From: Pezicula radicicola
Lineage: Eukaryota > Ascomycota > Leotiomycetes > Helotiales > Dermateaceae
NCBI GenBank assembly: GCA_003008705.1
Contig: PDUO01000113.1
Span: 23,435-51,433 of the forward strand
Direction: 5' to 3'
DNA: 27,999 bases
The translations under genes and the position numbers were made by a program. Positions within the stretch are counted from its first letter, which is position 1. Each line of letters opens with the position of its first letter. Below, piece after piece: positions 17,614 through 27,999 of this stretch. The notes beneath the pieces were generated by a model that searched no databases, was not told the DNA's origin, and saw nothing but the letters and a program-made list of their open reading frames with translations.

Positions 17614-20348
17614 ATGCCGACCCAAAACCAGCGTCGTCAGAGTGTGCGGTTGAACCCACCCTCCACTTCACCCCCACCAAGTCCACAGCGAATAGCTCCT
17701 CCGTCCGGCACGACTGAAGGACGCCGTCAAAGGGCTAGAGGATCTCAACGACGCAGCAAAGCACAGCGGGTAGATGAGATATGTCAATGCATGCGGAAAA
17801 ATGACATCACGCTACGAGAATTCATTCACGTCTACGCGACAACTCAAGGCTCTGGTGGCTATGGGGAGCGCCCTGCCACGCGAGCGAAACGGCTTGCAGA
17901 GGCTATATATGGCCAGCCAGAGGTCTTAGACGCGCTGCGGCAGCATCCCGCATCTAGTGCAGCAGGAATTGTCACTGTCAAGGCGCTGAGGAAGGAGATG
18001 AAAGCACTGGAAGAGGCCGGCGAGATGTTTGGTGGCTATAAAGTTGATAGCGACCAAGATTCGCCAACGGATGCTGAGGAAGACCAGGTGGCACTGACTC
18101 GAGATGGCGTCGGCGTCGAAGATTACGAAGCTATCCTTGGTGATATGCAGTTCGAGCAGATGTTTAGGGAGGTCGAGACCCGCGCTCCTATGCTGTTTGG
18201 TCTCCTCACAGGTCTTATGGCGCCCAAAGTAGTGAGAAAGGATCGGGGACCACGGAATCCCACAAAATTCAATAACAGGCTGGCGGTAGTCACGTCGATC
18301 CTTTGCTATTCACGGGCGTCCGAAGGGAGCAATAAGTTTCCCCGCGTCTTTGGTGCTTTTTTACAATCAAATGGCGTGAAACGACGTGTTCTGGACCTGC
18401 TTCATCAGTTCGGGTTATCTGAAGGCTACAAAGGTGTCTATAAGCATCTTGAAACCGTGGCACAACAGGCAAAGGTGGTAGTCCCAGGGCCAACAACTCC
18501 GTCGAATGCGGCTGATGGTAGAGAAGGGAACTGTCCGTAGATATGGCCAGCAGCTAGATGCCTGTGTTGTGTATGATAATTTTGACTATCATGAAGGCGT
18601 TAAGCACCAACTTATTTCCACTCATGGAGAGATGCGGTCTGTCACGACAGGAAAGGTCTTTAGGGGCGCTGATATTCCACCTGGCGGGCTGAAAAAGTCA
18701 ATGTTGCACCGCGAGGTGCCACTTACTATACATGATCTTCTGTCCTCTCCTGGAGCCGCATGTTATGACGAGGTCAGCGCCGAGATTGACACATTTTTTA
18801 TTGTTGAGGCGATACGAACAGCATACCCGGGTCCCGTCAAAGTTGCATTTGCTAAATCCGATGTCTCATATCCTGTTATGCCAGCGGTTGAGCTGCTCGA
18901 ACCTCGAACCACCGATAGTAAGACTCTTGGTCCAATCTTATTCAACGAAGGCACTCTGGATGGTGCTTATGAGGTCACAGAGGACATCTATAAGCATCAG
19001 TTCCGCACCGACGATAAGGAGTTTGATAACCGTCTCTTCCTGGCATATGGCGATCAGAAGACCTCCTCACTCATCCGGTCAATGCAGAGGGAACAGGTTG
19101 AAGCTTCAAGTGCCTATGATCGAAAGGATTGGCTGATCGGGGTTGCTGCTCTCTTTCACCTCCGCATGAATTACCTCTGGCTGATGCAGCGGACCCACTA
19201 CGGAACTATGGAGCAACAAGACGCCTCGACCCTCTATCACCACATCAATTTCTGGGGGCGTAAGCGCATTCCATCTGACCGTGCAGCTTTTCAGGTGCTC
19301 GAAGAGCTAGTACTCCATAGCTTTGACGCCCGAGTTGTTGGTCTGTTCTATACCCGCCTCGAACAACGCGGGATCGATGTCTCCGACCAGGCTGAAGTTG
19401 GTGCAGCTATTCAATCTATGGAACCTTCTGAATTCATGAATATTGTGGAGGACATCCGCAGCTCAACCTTTAGCGTTCAAGCCTGGCTGCCATCCAAGGA
19501 GAAGCGTTCTAATAATACTGTCGATGAAGAGTTCCTGAGTCATACTCGATATCTCCAGCAGATGATTGTCTACAAGACGCTGAAGTACGGCATCAAGAAT
19601 GGAGACATTGGCCTTATTGATCGAGTTATTGGCGTCTGTTGCTTTTACTTTGAAGCGACCAAGCAGTCAAACTACGCATTTGAGATGCTCTATCTCAAGC
19701 GTCTCATAAGCACTAAAGCTTGTGATAAGGAGCTACGGCACGCAATACTCTCGAATAGTCTTGTCAATCCACATGGGCAACAGAACACCTGGCAAGAAGT
19801 GGACCGCAGCCTCGAGTACCTAAACCTAGAGCTCAAGCGTGAGCTTTGGGCCCGTCGAACGTCGACTTTCGGACTTGATGCGCTGTTCAAGGTAACGTCA
19901 CTGACTGCAGAGTATACGGTTCGTCTACGGAAGGCTATCGAGAAGGCGTTTGCCCAGAGGGTTAACTCGAAGTATACGACGCCTTCCCCAGCGGATGACA
20001 TTCATACGTTGGCATTTGAACTGGCATGTGATTCAATCAAGCTTTACGAAGAGGGGAGGAAAGGCCAGCATCAAGCGCCAGACATACATTCCATCGGGCT
20101 TGAGCGGGTAGCAACCACAAAACTAAAAGCCTTTAACGCGAAGGTAGTTGTTGATGAGGATCAAATACTAGTGCCACCATATGAAAGGACGAGAATCACA
20201 GCTGATCTAGACCCCAATGATGATACCATGGCTGTATTGGTACGTATGTTCTACTGGTACTCTGGATCTAAGCTAAATTGAATAGCCCCTGGAAGACGGG
20301 GATGGGTCTGACGAATACGGGTTACCGTCAGATGTCGAATCAGACTGA
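17614..20348 (+). CDS. DUF6589-like protein, candidate transposase (871 residues, two introns)
   Basis: The start is ATG 17614 in context GACCATGCC; the frame is open a little further upstream but without an ATG. Model: exons 17614-18477, 18551-20239 and 20286-20348. Intron 1 (GTAGTC..CCAG, with CTGAT inside) restores frame. Intron 2 (GTACGT..ATAG, 46 bp) replaces a chance stop with an acidic tail (PLEDGDGSDEYGLPSDVESD). Residues 1-52 are Pro/Ser-rich and basic, with a likely nuclear signal (GRRQRARGSQRRSKAQR). The central part carries VVYDNFDYHEG (Asp297), GDQKTSS (Asp456) and a Trp/His segment with FHLRM (His491). These match the pattern I associate with the fungal DUF6589 family (YDNFD, GDQxT, FHxxM). 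The paired acidic motifs could be part of an RNase H-like catalytic site, which is inference. No stop or frameshift is found, so this copy may be functional. It is tail-to-tail with the helicase inside shared TIRs. Confidence 0.8.
18478..18550 (+). other. Predicted intron 1 of the DUF6589-like gene
   Basis: Frame 1 ends at 18540 and frame 2 carries the conserved YDNFD block, so a shift is required. GTAGTC..GGCCAG (73 bp) gives the needed length class and contains a CTGAT branch-like word. An acceptor 3 bp later (18553) and a donor at 18475 or 18481 would also keep frame. A true frameshift mutation is the alternative. Confidence 0.6.
20240..20285 (+). other. Predicted intron 2 of the DUF6589-like gene
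   Basis: GTACGTATG..GCTAAATTGAATAG, 46 bp, typical of fungal introns. Reading through it gives a stop at 20279. Splicing gives a 20-residue acidic tail ending at TGA 20346-20348. Confidence 0.65.
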
Positions 20349-20362
20349 TTGTGCTCCATCGC

Positions 20363-22871
20363 TCACTTCCTCTTGTCGCCTTTGCTGCTGCGAAGCGGCC
20401 GTCGTACATTGGAGTTCAGAGGCCCAAGTGGAAGCCGCTTTGTCGTTGGTCCCTCCTGAGTCTGAGCTGGACGTTTCAATTCGTGTCTATTATTATTGAC
20501 CAGAGGCTCTTCGATACCAATGTCCATGGTGACGCAAGAACTCTGAGCAGAGTCCTCCATACGACTGTCACGAAAGATACTTATGCCATCTGTGGAAGAC
20601 GTGTTGAATGACATTGATTCAGTAGGCATGGATCGAGAGGGTGGACAAGGTGAGCATGAGGCCGATCTTGCCCTTGCCTCTGCAATGATTCGTTCCAGTG
20701 TGGCAATATGGTCACTTCTTGCCTCCTCGAATATGGCCCTTCGTTCTTGAGATACACGGTGCTCAGTGTTGGCAGTAGATTGCCTTTCGTCGTGCTGGCG
20801 CTCGTATTCCTGTATGGAAAAGCGGCTCACGGTTGTAGGGTCTCTTCTCGGGGCCCGCACTGGCCAGTTCCTCATCACATATGACTTGATGTTCTCGAAC
20901 TCCTCAAACAGTTCATCGGTGCGTTCCTTCATCCAAGTGGATTTTAAGAAAGCTTCCAAGTCGCTCTTGGTGTGGATAGCGGTATACTCCATCGAGATTG
21001 AAATTAACTCGCCCCTTTCCGCCAGTATTTGTATAGGAATCTCAGGCTTTAACATGGAATACATAGAGCAGACCGTTTTATTACACCAAACAACCAGAAG
21101 GTCATAAAACACACCTGATGCAGTCGCAACCTGTGGTCTTCGATTATCATGAGCAGCATCCCATGGAAAGGCAACTGACCGGGTTAATGTTGTATTGCAG
21201 ACATTACAACACTCGTCTGGGTGAGGAGGGGGCAGCTGAGTGGCTGGGTCTGCCATACTTTCTTCCAGCCAGCTCATCAGTATCCTGCGTAGACAGGAGG
21301 ATCGATTGACAAAGTCGAGCAGCGCAGGCGAGTCGTTGTATAGATCTGTCCGACGCTCTCTATCGCTCTTCCGCTTGCGTCTGTCATCCGTAGGACCCGC
21401 CAGCTCGGTCTCGTCGACGGCAATATCTGATTCGTTATCTGATATATCTCTCTCTGCCTCTGCAGCTTGCATCTGAGACAGCCTGCTCGTGCTGGATGGG
21501 AGCAGTGAGGACGATACTATCTGACTATTGGAGACGATGGCCCTTCTTGTTGGCACTGTCCTATCGCCTACTGCCCAGCTCTCCACCATGAATATAGCCT
21601 CCCCCTTAATGCCGGGTAATCTAGCCGCACGGCCAAATCGCTGGATAAGCACGGACAACAGCCTATCCAATGGAAATCCATATTAGACAACTCGTACAAC
21701 ATCTGAAAGATCTACTCCAGTACCAAGCGATTCAGTAGCCACTATAATCCGAATCTTGGAATCCATTTTAGAGAACTCGGCATAGATAGAATTCTTGTCG
21801 TTCTCAGCCATGTAAATGATATACCTATATCAATTACCGGGCCTGGCTATCTCTTATAGCTCCACCTAACAGTCGCTTCAGCCAGTCACGGAGAGAGTCT
21901 ATACATCTCTGGATATCGCGCCGCGAATCGATGAATATAACTATCTTCGGTATCTTCTCGAGCATCGGTAACCCGTCCGTTATGGCGTCGGTCAGAACAA
22001 AGAACACACTTATGAAGCTTCTAGTAGTCCGTGGTTGGATAGTCTCAACGATCAGCAGGATCTCTGGCCTATCAACAGAAGACCGGAAAAACTCATACTC
22101 ATTGTAGAAACCCGTCATCTTTCTTGTAATACTCAGGGTCTTCTGGTCCAAGGTAGCAGAACAACCAAACCATGGAATACTCCTTCCTAGCCTTCGCCGA
22201 AAGAGGGAGAGTTGTATATACTAGGGGCGGATACCATTGCCCTACAATGCTACTAGATGAAGTTCGTCTATGGCCACAACAGAGATATACTTCTTGAAGG
22301 ATGGATCTCTTACTATTGACTAGAACCAACCAGCAGCGATTTCAGGCCCTATAATAATATAGGTATACACGCCCGTCCCGATCTCATAGACCAACTATAC
22401 TGTTTTATCCGTCTTCCTATTAACAAACATAGGTGTCGCACTAGGTAATCTTCTAATCTTGATATATTACTCTTTCCCAATTCGATCCAATAGGATAATG
22501 ATAATGGCGATCCCGCCTCGACAAAACAATGGGGTAGCTTAGAAGATAACGCTCTTTCTAAACGAAGTCTTCGCGGCAAGGAGTAGGTCTACCTTTTTAA
22601 ACACCAAGTACCATATAGCGTCTACCTACATCGGACGAGGCTCAAATGAATACAGATGGCGTAACAGGCCTGCACGAATAATGCCCTTTTATACCTCGAT
22701 TGTACAACTTCTCGCCTTCTCGACCAGCTCCTGCATGGCCAGCATGCTTGTAGTATCGCCAGAATCCTGCAGTATACTGCTTGTATCATGTTCGTCTGTC
22801 AATAGACCGGTAGACTCGCTCCTGGTCTTACGTTGTTGTTTTCTGAAGCTGGACTTGGTCCGCATCGACAT
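20363..22871 (-). pseudogene. RecQ-family helicase, 5' half inactivated
   Basis: A DNA helicase of the RecQ type widespread in fungal repeats. From ATG 22871 the motifs come in order. Motif I reads KTSFRKS (22571-22551) where KTGxGKS is expected, so the ATP site is damaged. Then come IGPEIAAGWF, motif II VVAIDELHLV (DELH, 22268-22257), motif III WFGCSATLD, KIVIFIDSRR, VATESLGTGVDL, and motif VI IQRFGRAAR. A RecQ zinc-type region follows (SSCLRRILMSWLEE ... CCNVC), then a charged tail to the stop at 20363. Nonsense codons lie at 22689, 22626, 22539, 22467, 22395, 22320, 22242 and 22221, then a frameshift near 21834, then a stop at 21683. All are TAA or TAG, mostly where Gln or Trp fits. From 21670 to 20363 the frame is open for 435 codons. 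The stop codon is 14 bp from that of the DUF6589-like gene. Confidence 0.85.
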
Positions 22872-23261
22872 GCCGAACGCGCCGGATGCCCAACAACGCG
22901 TCAGACACGTAACTTTTGACCATTCAAGGAGCTATAGGGTAGCTACTAGCATAGTAGGCCTCGTAACTAGCGTCGTTCTCGATTTCTCTGGCGCAATAGG
23001 CGTCGTATGGGGTCGATTGGGTAATTTTGGTCGGGACTAAAGCGTCACTTATCAGCGTTTTTCTTACGACTCGCAGATGGGACATGAAAACAAACCGTGT
23101 CATTCGATAGAGCATACTTTAATGCATATTTGATTAGATTCTTGGATAAATATATTTGATGTTGACGGAGTTCGCGTTGGAATTCAATTGTGCCATAAAA
23201 TCAAAATCGCGAAAAACACATACAAAACAACCGCACGTCAGTGTGCGAGCATGACAGGGAT
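22872..23261. promoter_or_regulatory. 5' region of the helicase gene
   Basis: About 390 bp between the helicase ATG and the right subterminal motif. Short frames here have no recognisable content. No specific promoter element could be identified. Confidence 0.35.
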
Positions 23262-23353
23262 CTCAGGCTATTTTTAAGAGGGGGTAACATGATCGGATAA
23301 CATGACCCTATTATGTAATAAACCTTAAGCGATCCTCTTAAAAATGGCCTGAG
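23262..23353. repeat. Right subterminal inverted motif pair (stem-loop)
   Basis: CTCAGGCTATTTTTAAGAG (23262-23280) is the reverse complement of CTCTTAAAAATGGCCTGAG (23335-23353) at 18 of 19 positions; the mismatch is one C/T transition. The 92-bp span mirrors the 88-bp pair at the left end and uses the same CTCAGGCCATTTT core. Confidence 0.8.
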
Positions 23354-23429
23354 CTCGCTGAGGTAAAGTTGGTGAGTTGTTAACTAGATTTATGCCACGT
23401 GACGCCATGAGCGCTAACACCCACTGGTG
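23341..23429 (-). repeat. Right terminal inverted repeat of the large element
   Basis: Read on the minus strand from 23429 it begins CACCAGTGGGTGTTAGCG, matching the left end, and closes with the CTCAGGCCATTTT motif at 23353-23341. GCC follows at 23430-23432. Confidence 0.85.
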
Positions 23430-23432
23430 GCC

Positions 23433-23640
23433 TGTGACCGGAGGAACTCTAGGGTGGCGACGGTGCTAGGTAAGCGACCCTAGATTTGATTCTGTCCTGG
23501 ACCATTTGTCCTAGGACTAATTTATATCTGGGGCGGGTCACCTAGCATTCCCAGAGTCACAGGAAGGCTGTCCTAACCAGAGTTTCACGTTAGGACAGTA
23601 CTCCTGGCTAATAAGCCGTCCTAGGCGCTCCTATTTAGTT
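23433..23640. other. Right flank with a 10-bp hairpin, then transition to AT-rich DNA
   Basis: No gene. CTGTCCTAAC (23568-23577) and GTTAGGACAG (23589-23598) form a perfect 10-bp stem with an 11-bp loop. A GGCTAATAAGCC palindrome follows near 23608. Composition falls to AT-rich after about 23640. Confidence 0.55.
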
Positions 23641-26600
23641 CTTCTAGAGGAATATTAAGAAGCTAATAGGATATAATAAGTATAATAGATTTAGTCTACC
23701 TAGGAAACACCTCCTAAGTACTAATTAGTGATAGGAGGTTTCTTCAAGGATAACTTTATACCTAGGAGGGTAGATTATAAAGGAGATATTTTCTAAGAGA
23801 GAAGAATATATAAGATAAATATCCTTAAAGTAAATACCTCTTAGGACTTTTCTTCTAGTTAGATTTTACTCTTAGAAAACTTCTCCTAGGAGAGAATTTC
23901 TTAATCTATATATATTCTAAAAGATTATATAAAGGATATAAAACTCTCTAAAAGAATAAACTAAAGAGAAAATAAAAGTTTAGAGAATTTTTCTAAGAGT
24001 TTATAATTCTTAAGAGAAATAATCTAGTACTAAAACTAATTAACCTTATAAAGGTTTTATATATATATTTAATTAGTTATTAATACTCTTTATTTAAGTT
24101 TATAATTACTTATTTAGTACTTTTCTTTTATATAAGTTATTTAAACTTAATTTAACTTTATCTTATTCTAAGTTAATTTTAATCTATTTATTTAAGATTA
24201 TAAATACTAAGAATACTACTTTAGTAGGATAAGAGAACCTTTAAAATTAAAAAGATATAATTATAAAATATATACTTACTTAAAGATAGTCCTTATTTAA
24301 AATATATAATATAAAGTTTTTAAATAAAAATTCTTAAGATATAGAGAGAGTTTAAACTAGATACTAACTATTTAAAGATCTTTTAATAGAGACTTCTCTA
24401 CTAAAGATATTTAAAATTTACTCCTCTTAAGAATAAATAAATTAGAGAAGGATATAGATTATTATATTATCTTTTAAAGATTTCTATAAATATCTAAACT
24501 AGATATAAATAACTAGCTCTAATAGTATATTTATAATAAAGCTTTCTCTAAATATAATAATTATATAACTTTTAAATATATAAAATCTAAAATTAGCTAG
24601 AGTATATATTAAGATAGAAAGAATAAATTTTAAAAGTTAGTATATTTATATATTTTATAAAGAGGTTTTATATAAAATATTAGAGTATATAATTATAGTA
24701 TAGAGGAGATTAAAAGAGGTTAAAGTAAATAAAATATAAGTAATAATTATATTTATTATATTAAATTATATTTTTTTAGACTATTTCTCTAAGTTCTTTA
24801 TCTTAGTATAAACTATTATTTTTATTAGAAATAACTAATAAATTATATAATAGATTATATATTTATTTATTTATATAATATTATTATATTCTATAACTTT
24901 TTTAAACCCTTTATAATAAAATATATATACTATATATACTAATATCTAGACTTTATTATATATTTATTCTTTTCTCTTCTCTTAAAGAATTAATTATTTT
25001 ATTAAATATCTTAATTATTCTATTATATATAATATTATTATTATAGAATATTCTAATAAAGATTACTCTATCTCTAATTAGAAAGAGTATAGTTTAAAAC
25101 TCTTAAGTTAAATACTTAAGGTTCTTAAATATACCTAGCTAGACTTTATACTATTATTAACCTAAGAGGCCTTACTAGATAACTTATATAGATTATTAAA
25201 TTCTATACCTTTCTATAAACTTATAATAGTATCTAAACTCTCTTAATAGTAATCTATTTATAATAGAACTATTTAGTAATATTAGTAACTTCCCTCTCTC
25301 TAGTTAATTTTAATAATCTTCCTTTTTATTATTTTTTATTAGATAATTAAGTAAACTTAATTATATACTCTTACTCTATTAAGTTACTTCTCCTTTTATA
25401 ATAATATATTATTTCTTTATAAACTATTACTTTTATAGAGGTAATTAGCTTATCCTCTAAGGAGATCTTTACTCTAAGTATAATAATATATTTACTATTA
25501 TTATTATATTTAATAAATATATTTAATCTAAATTCTATATCTATTATTAGTATATATCTAGTAATAATCTTAATAAATTACTTAGACTCTTTATAGATAT
25601 AGAACTACTTAGAGTTATAAAGGCTAGATCTATTAAATATCTATAGTTATATTATACTTTTATAGATTATAAAACTAGATATAAATCACTAATCTAGTTA
25701 ACTTCTAAATACCTTATATATATAGTCTACTAATTATACTAGTATTTATATAGAATAATCTTTATTAGGATTTTATTTATATTCCTAATAATAAGTATAT
25801 TTAACTAGTTATACTCGTTGTTTAATAAGGTAATATTAGTAAAAGTAAGAAAGATATTAAGTTTATAATTAACCTCTAAGCCCCTTAATACTTTATTTAT
25901 TAATATATAGTATTTATAACTAAGTCTACTAAGTATAGTTTCTTAGAACTTTATAAACTACTTAAAAAATAGGTTTTAATATAAAGACTCTAGTTATTTA
26001 CTTTAGTAAATCTCTATATACTAGACTCTTAACTCTATATAAATATCCCTTATAATATTTATCTAGGGCTTTCTTTTAAAGTATTACTTATAAAAGTCTT
26101 TAATATTATAATAGACTTATCTAGTAAGTTCTTTAAGTATTTACTAATTAAATTTATTATATATTTATTTAATCTCTCTTTAAGAAATTAAACTAGATTA
26201 TAGTAGTATATTAAAGATAGTATTCTTGAAGGTAACTAGTAGAGTTATCCTTATAATTATAATTAGTAAGAATATAATACTTTAAATCTTCTTATTAGAT
26301 ATATATCTAATAATAAGTTCTAATAATATTATAATAGATTTAATACTTATCTTTATTAAATATATCTAGGAATATAAAGTAAGATTATTATTAAGAGGTT
26401 TATTAATAATTCTAAAGAAATAAGATAAATAACTTATTAACTTTATAAGATAAGAATAAGATTAAGTACTAGATTCTAAGTACTTTATATTTAGTTAGAT
26501 AGAATAAAAAGTATATATATATAGTACTTATAGATATCTAAAGTACTAGAAAGAATAATTTATTTTAATTCTTTATAATTAAAACTTAGATATAGGTATT

Positions 26601-27999
26601 TTAAGTTAACTAAGTTATAGAATATATCTAGTTCTACTCTAGTAGAATTAGTCTTAATAGTCTCTACTTCTTATTTAAAGATATTAGTTATAAAGTATTA
26701 TTTTATATAAGATCTTAATAATAATATTTAAATAATAATAATAGAAAAATTATATAATAGTTATATTTCTAATAATATACTAGTCCTAATATAAATAGAG
26801 TAATAGATAAGCTAAATAGATAAGAGACTATATATTATATAACTAGTAGTTATTTTCTTCTCTAAGTTATATATAATCCTTATAATTCTATCTAAATATA
26901 TTAGATAAAGTATAAAGAAGTCTTATTTATTTAAAGAGTCTTTATAATTAGATATTCTTATTACTTTATAAAGGATATTACTAATACTTTAAAACTCTAT
27001 AGTTTATAATATAAGGACTAATAATAAAGTAATAATAATATAAAGGATAAATTAATTATACTTAAGTCTAGTCTAAGTATTTTAAAATATATTAATCTAG
27101 GTAAGGAAATACTTAAACTAGACTTAAATATAATTAATTTATTCTTTATAATTATAACTTATATAGAAACTAGTAATAAAGTAATAATAGTATCTAAGGG
27201 TTATAGAATTAGAAGTAATTATAAATTAATAATTATAATTTAAAAAGATAATAGTTATATAATAATAGATAACTTATTATCTAATATATTCTAAAATATA
27301 TATCTAAGTTATTAATTTATATTTAGTTTATTTATAAGATTTACTTCTATAACTATAAATTTTAAACTAGTTATAATCTTAATATAGTATAAATTATATA
27401 GAATACTTATTAAGAGTATTTATAAAATTAAAGGTATCTTTTTAAAAAGGTATCTACTAAGAATAAAGTACTTTTTATTTTATAAATACCTTTTTAGAAA
27501 AGTATCTACTAAGAAAAAGATATCTTTTATTCTATAGATACCTTTTTAAAAAAGTATCTATAAAGAAAAAGATACCTTTAATTTTATAAGTACCTCTAGA
27601 AAAAGATACTAATAAAAGAGAAGGTATCTCTTTAAATTAGAATATAACTTTAAAGAGTTATTCTCTATTAAATTATTAAATAAAATAAACCTTTCTAAAA
27701 TAATAATATAGACTTTAATTCTCTTATATATTCTAAGTTATATCTAAGATAAGAACTTCTAGAATAATTATTCTCTTATATAATAAATATATAATTTTCT
27801 TTTATATAGTATAATAATTCTATAATACTATCTTATCTTATTATATATAATAAAACTTAAAGAAAGTAAAGTAAGAATATAAGAAAAAGAAAGGAGACTA
27901 TTATTATTAAGGTATATAAGCTTAGGAAATTTCCTAGTATAAAGATAATATTATTTATTTATTAAAATAAATATTATTTAATTTATATATCTATTAATA
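23640..27999. repeat. AT-rich, RIP-degraded repeat block (right)
   Basis: Same extreme composition as the left block: CA, TG and CG are nearly absent (rare exceptions near 25687, 25816 and 26226) and there is no long ORF. At 23703-23745 an imperfect inverted repeat (GAAACACCTCCT ... AGGAGGTTTC) survives near the boundary. I tried both strands at several places for reverse transcriptase, integrase and transposase signatures and found nothing I would defend, so the element family is unknown. The block runs off the window. Confidence 0.85.
27431..27605. repeat. 52-bp tandem repeat, about three copies, within the AT-rich block
   Basis: TATCTACTAAG-type words recur at 27451, 27503 and 27555 (TATCTATAAAG), a 52-bp period. 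Each is followed by AAAAAGATA and a TTTATTYTATA stretch and preceded by TACCTTTTTAAAAA. Each unit also contains GGTATC/GATACC-type inverted halves, so single strands could fold. Copies differ by transitions and small indels. Confidence 0.75.

Larger units (their letters stand above)
17292..23432. mobile_element. Candidate two-gene DNA transposon with CACTA-like TIRs (6.1 kb)
   Basis: The element proper is 17295-23429, flanked by GCC on both sides (17292-17294 and 23430-23432), a 3-bp target duplication. The ends are inverted repeats beginning CACCAGTGGGTGT. The outer 36 bp match except for two transitions, the inner 25 bp (TACCTCAGCGAGCTCAGGCC plus ATTTT) match exactly, and the middle differs. 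It carries two genes pointing inward, with stop codons 14 bp apart: a DUF6589-like protein (plus) and a RecQ-type helicase (minus). CACTA-like termini, a 3-bp duplication and inverted subterminal motifs resemble CMC/EnSpm elements, in which transposase-accessory proteins bind subterminal repeats. The protein content is not the standard EnSpm transposase, so the superfamily is unproven. Its ends are shared with the small element at 13673-13892. Confidence 0.75.

Noticed and set aside
19690..20001. Minus-strand and alternate-frame ORFs over the DUF6589-like gene
   Set aside because: They overlap a long spliced gene with coherent motifs and have no domain content.
21834..21836. Intron explaining the frame change in the helicase
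   Set aside because: The gap between coherent frames is about 20-35 bp, too short for an intron with normal signals; a small indel fits better in a gene already full of stops.
25560..25760. Possible retroviral-type integrase signature on the minus strand
   Set aside because: A DR..FISSF..SSLYN pattern looked suggestive, but the spacing to other integrase residues was wrong and low-complexity DNA gives such matches by chance.
1..27999. tRNA genes, rRNA, CRISPR arrays and telomere repeats
   Set aside because: I looked for B-box-like words, regular spaced repeats and TTAGGG runs and found none that hold up.

Overview
The window looks like a transposon-rich accessory or subtelomeric-type segment of a filamentous ascomycete (Pezizomycotina). 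The reasons are: short spliced genes with GT..AG introns of 46-113 bp; a fungal histidine acid phosphatase (phytase type); a RecQ-like helicase of the kind common in fungal repeats; and very strong RIP-like decay. In the two outer blocks CpA/TpG and CpG are almost absent, the DNA is nearly all TA-rich, and no long ORF survives. Genus and species cannot be told from the sequence.

Layout. 1-5530 is a heavily mutated AT-rich block. Its first 2.5 kb is a dead Ty3/gypsy retrotransposon on the minus strand, recognised from ghost zinc knuckle, protease and reverse transcriptase motifs. 5534-12860 is normal-composition DNA with a PIF1-like helicase tail, a 72-bp minisatellite, a decayed spliced gene, other relics, and one apparently intact gene: a secreted histidine acid phosphatase on the minus strand (9877-11327). 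12867-13070 holds a broken copy of the extreme C-terminus (FATC domain) of TOR kinase. 13673-13892 is a 220-bp MITE. 13980-16990 is a repeat tract that has lost much CpA but kept CpG, so its mutation history differs from the outer blocks.

The most interesting object is a candidate two-gene DNA transposon at 17295-23429 (about 6.1 kb). It has imperfect terminal inverted repeats of about 85-89 bp beginning CACCAGTGGGTGT and 3-bp flanking duplications (GCC/GCC). Near each end an internal motif (CTCAGGCCATTT) is repeated in inverted orientation over about 90 bp. Inside are two convergent genes whose stop codons lie 14 bp apart: an apparently intact 871-residue DUF6589-like protein on the plus strand, and a RecQ-family helicase on the minus strand. 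The helicase 5' half carries nine TAA/TAG codons and one frameshift, but its last 435 codons are open. The MITE shares the first 13 terminal bases of the large element (12/13) and also has a 3-bp duplication (GCA/GCA), so the two may use the same mobilisation machinery. CACTA-like termini, a 3-bp duplication and subterminal repeats together suggest a CACTA-like (CMC-type) or related superfamily, with the DUF6589 protein as candidate transposase. That functional link is inference.

23640-27999 is a second heavily mutated AT-rich block with a 52-bp tandem repeat near its end.
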